A stretch of DNA of 64,000 nt from Sphaerotilus sulfidivorans (GTDB lineage: Bacteria; Pseudomonadota; Gammaproteobacteria; Burkholderiales; Burkholderiaceae_C), in NCBI RefSeq assembly GCF_013426975.1, contig NZ_JACCPY010000007.1:1-64000 (forward strand), written 5' to 3'. Below the pieces are notes generated by a model, which was not told the origin of the DNA, searched no databases, and saw only the letters and a list, made by a program, of their open reading frames with translations. The position numbers and the translations under genes were made by a program. Below are positions 63,646-64,000 of the stretch, piece by piece (positions within the stretch are counted from its first letter, which is position 1; each line of letters begins with the position of its first letter).

Positions 63646-64000
63646 GCTGGCGCCGGCGCTGCTCGTAGTCGGGCATCGCCGCCTGCACGATGGCCCAGAA
63701 GGCCGGGCTGTGGTTCATCTCGCGCAGGTGGGCCAGCTCGTGCACGACGACATAGTCGATCGTCTCGACGGGAAAGTGGATCAGGCGCCAGTTCAGGCGG
63801 ATCGAGCCGTCGCTGCTGGCGCTGCCCCAGCGGGTGCGCGCCGAACTCAGGCGCAGCTGCCGGACCTGCACGCCCATCGTGCCGGCGTGCAGCGCGATGC
63901 GGGCCTCGAACAGCGTGCGCGCCTGGCGCTGCAGCCAGCGCTGCACCGCGGCGCGCAGCGCCTCGGGCGCGGTGTCGGCCGGCAGCGCCAGCAGCAGCGT
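63614..64000 (-). CDS. YgjP-type (DUF45/M48-like) metallopeptidase, 5' end outside window
   Basis: The frame is open to the right edge, so the N-terminus is missing; about 128 C-terminal residues are visible. The zinc motif is VVHELAHLREMNHSPAFW, with HELAH as HExxH and a downstream His/glu-type ligand region. LSSARTRWGSASSDGSIRLNWRLI is the signature of the YgjP/SprT-like DUF45 group. The start shown is the window edge. Substrate unknown; family members are predicted metal-dependent hydrolases. Confidence 0.85.
   Translation of the reverse strand, partial: TLLLALPADTAPEALRAAVQRWLQRQARTLFEARIALHAGTMGVQVRQLRLSSARTRWGSASSDGSIRLNWRLIHFPVETIDYVVVHELAHLREMNHSPAFWAIVQAAMPDYEQRRRQLKDGVVPVFD

Overview
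This is a GC-rich (about 70%) stretch of a betaproteobacterial chromosome, most likely order Burkholderiales. Support comes from the dnaA-dnaN-gyrB / rpmH-rnpA-yidD-yidC-mnmE origin layout, type 2 argC, the prkA-yeaH-ycgB stress operon, SWIB and glycine-rich RRM proteins, and PhnM with a DUF1045 partner. A Sphaerotilus/Leptothrix/Rubrivivax-like host fits, but the genus cannot be fixed from the sequence alone. No rRNA, tRNA, insertion sequence or CRISPR array was seen.

Layout. 1-10 kb: the end of a cyclic beta-glucan synthase, then leftward genes for a metallophosphoesterase, a lipid kinase, a PRC-barrel protein, an AGE-type sugar isomerase and PhnM, with a divergent 2H phosphoesterase (DUF1045). 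10-11.7 kb: an outer-membrane protein, a small membrane protein, an 8-cysteine ferredoxin and a REP-like palindrome pair. 11.7-16.5 kb: an accessory block with a NERD-UvrD helicase, a markedly AT-richer GHKL ATPase that carries a C-terminal PD-(D/E)XK signature, and a HEPN/MNT pair read as a coupled extension of gyrB. 16.5-27.4 kb: the replication origin region. gyrB, dnaN and a greatly elongated dnaA run left; rpmH, rnpA, yidD, yidC and mnmE run right. A 12-bp-periodic array of DnaA-box-like nonamers sits inside the rnpA reading frame.

27.5-33.3 kb: a cyclic-nucleotide-binding protein, a Kef-type antiporter and the kdsD-kdsC-lptC Kdo/LPS genes capped by an SDR and a terminator. 33.3-37.6 kb: RRM protein, MarC, a GMC oxidoreductase and a TSUP transporter. 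37.6-42.7 kb: a phospho-signalling group of MBL cyclic-nucleotide phosphodiesterase-like protein, FHA protein, PP2C phosphatase and CHASE2 Ser/Thr kinase; the kinase has three TQ motifs exactly 12 residues apart that could dock the FHA protein. 42.8-46.9 kb: TerC, SWIB, argC, an RBBP9-type hydrolase and parB without parA. 47-52 kb: prkA-yeaH-ycgB behind a well-formed sigma-54 promoter. 52-64 kb: a D-lactate-dehydrogenase-like flavoenzyme, DUF2892, a GntR-controlled ABC importer divergent from an Asp/Glu/hydantoin racemase with two matching operators, zwf, a nitronate monooxygenase, an MFS transporter and a partial YgjP-type peptidase.

The best candidate for an undescribed system is the adjacent pair of NERD-helicase and GHKL-ATPase-nuclease genes (11698-15684). 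Both proteins combine a nucleotide-driven motor or switch with PD-(D/E)XK residues, which recalls two-gene anti-phage systems. This is inference and has not been tested.
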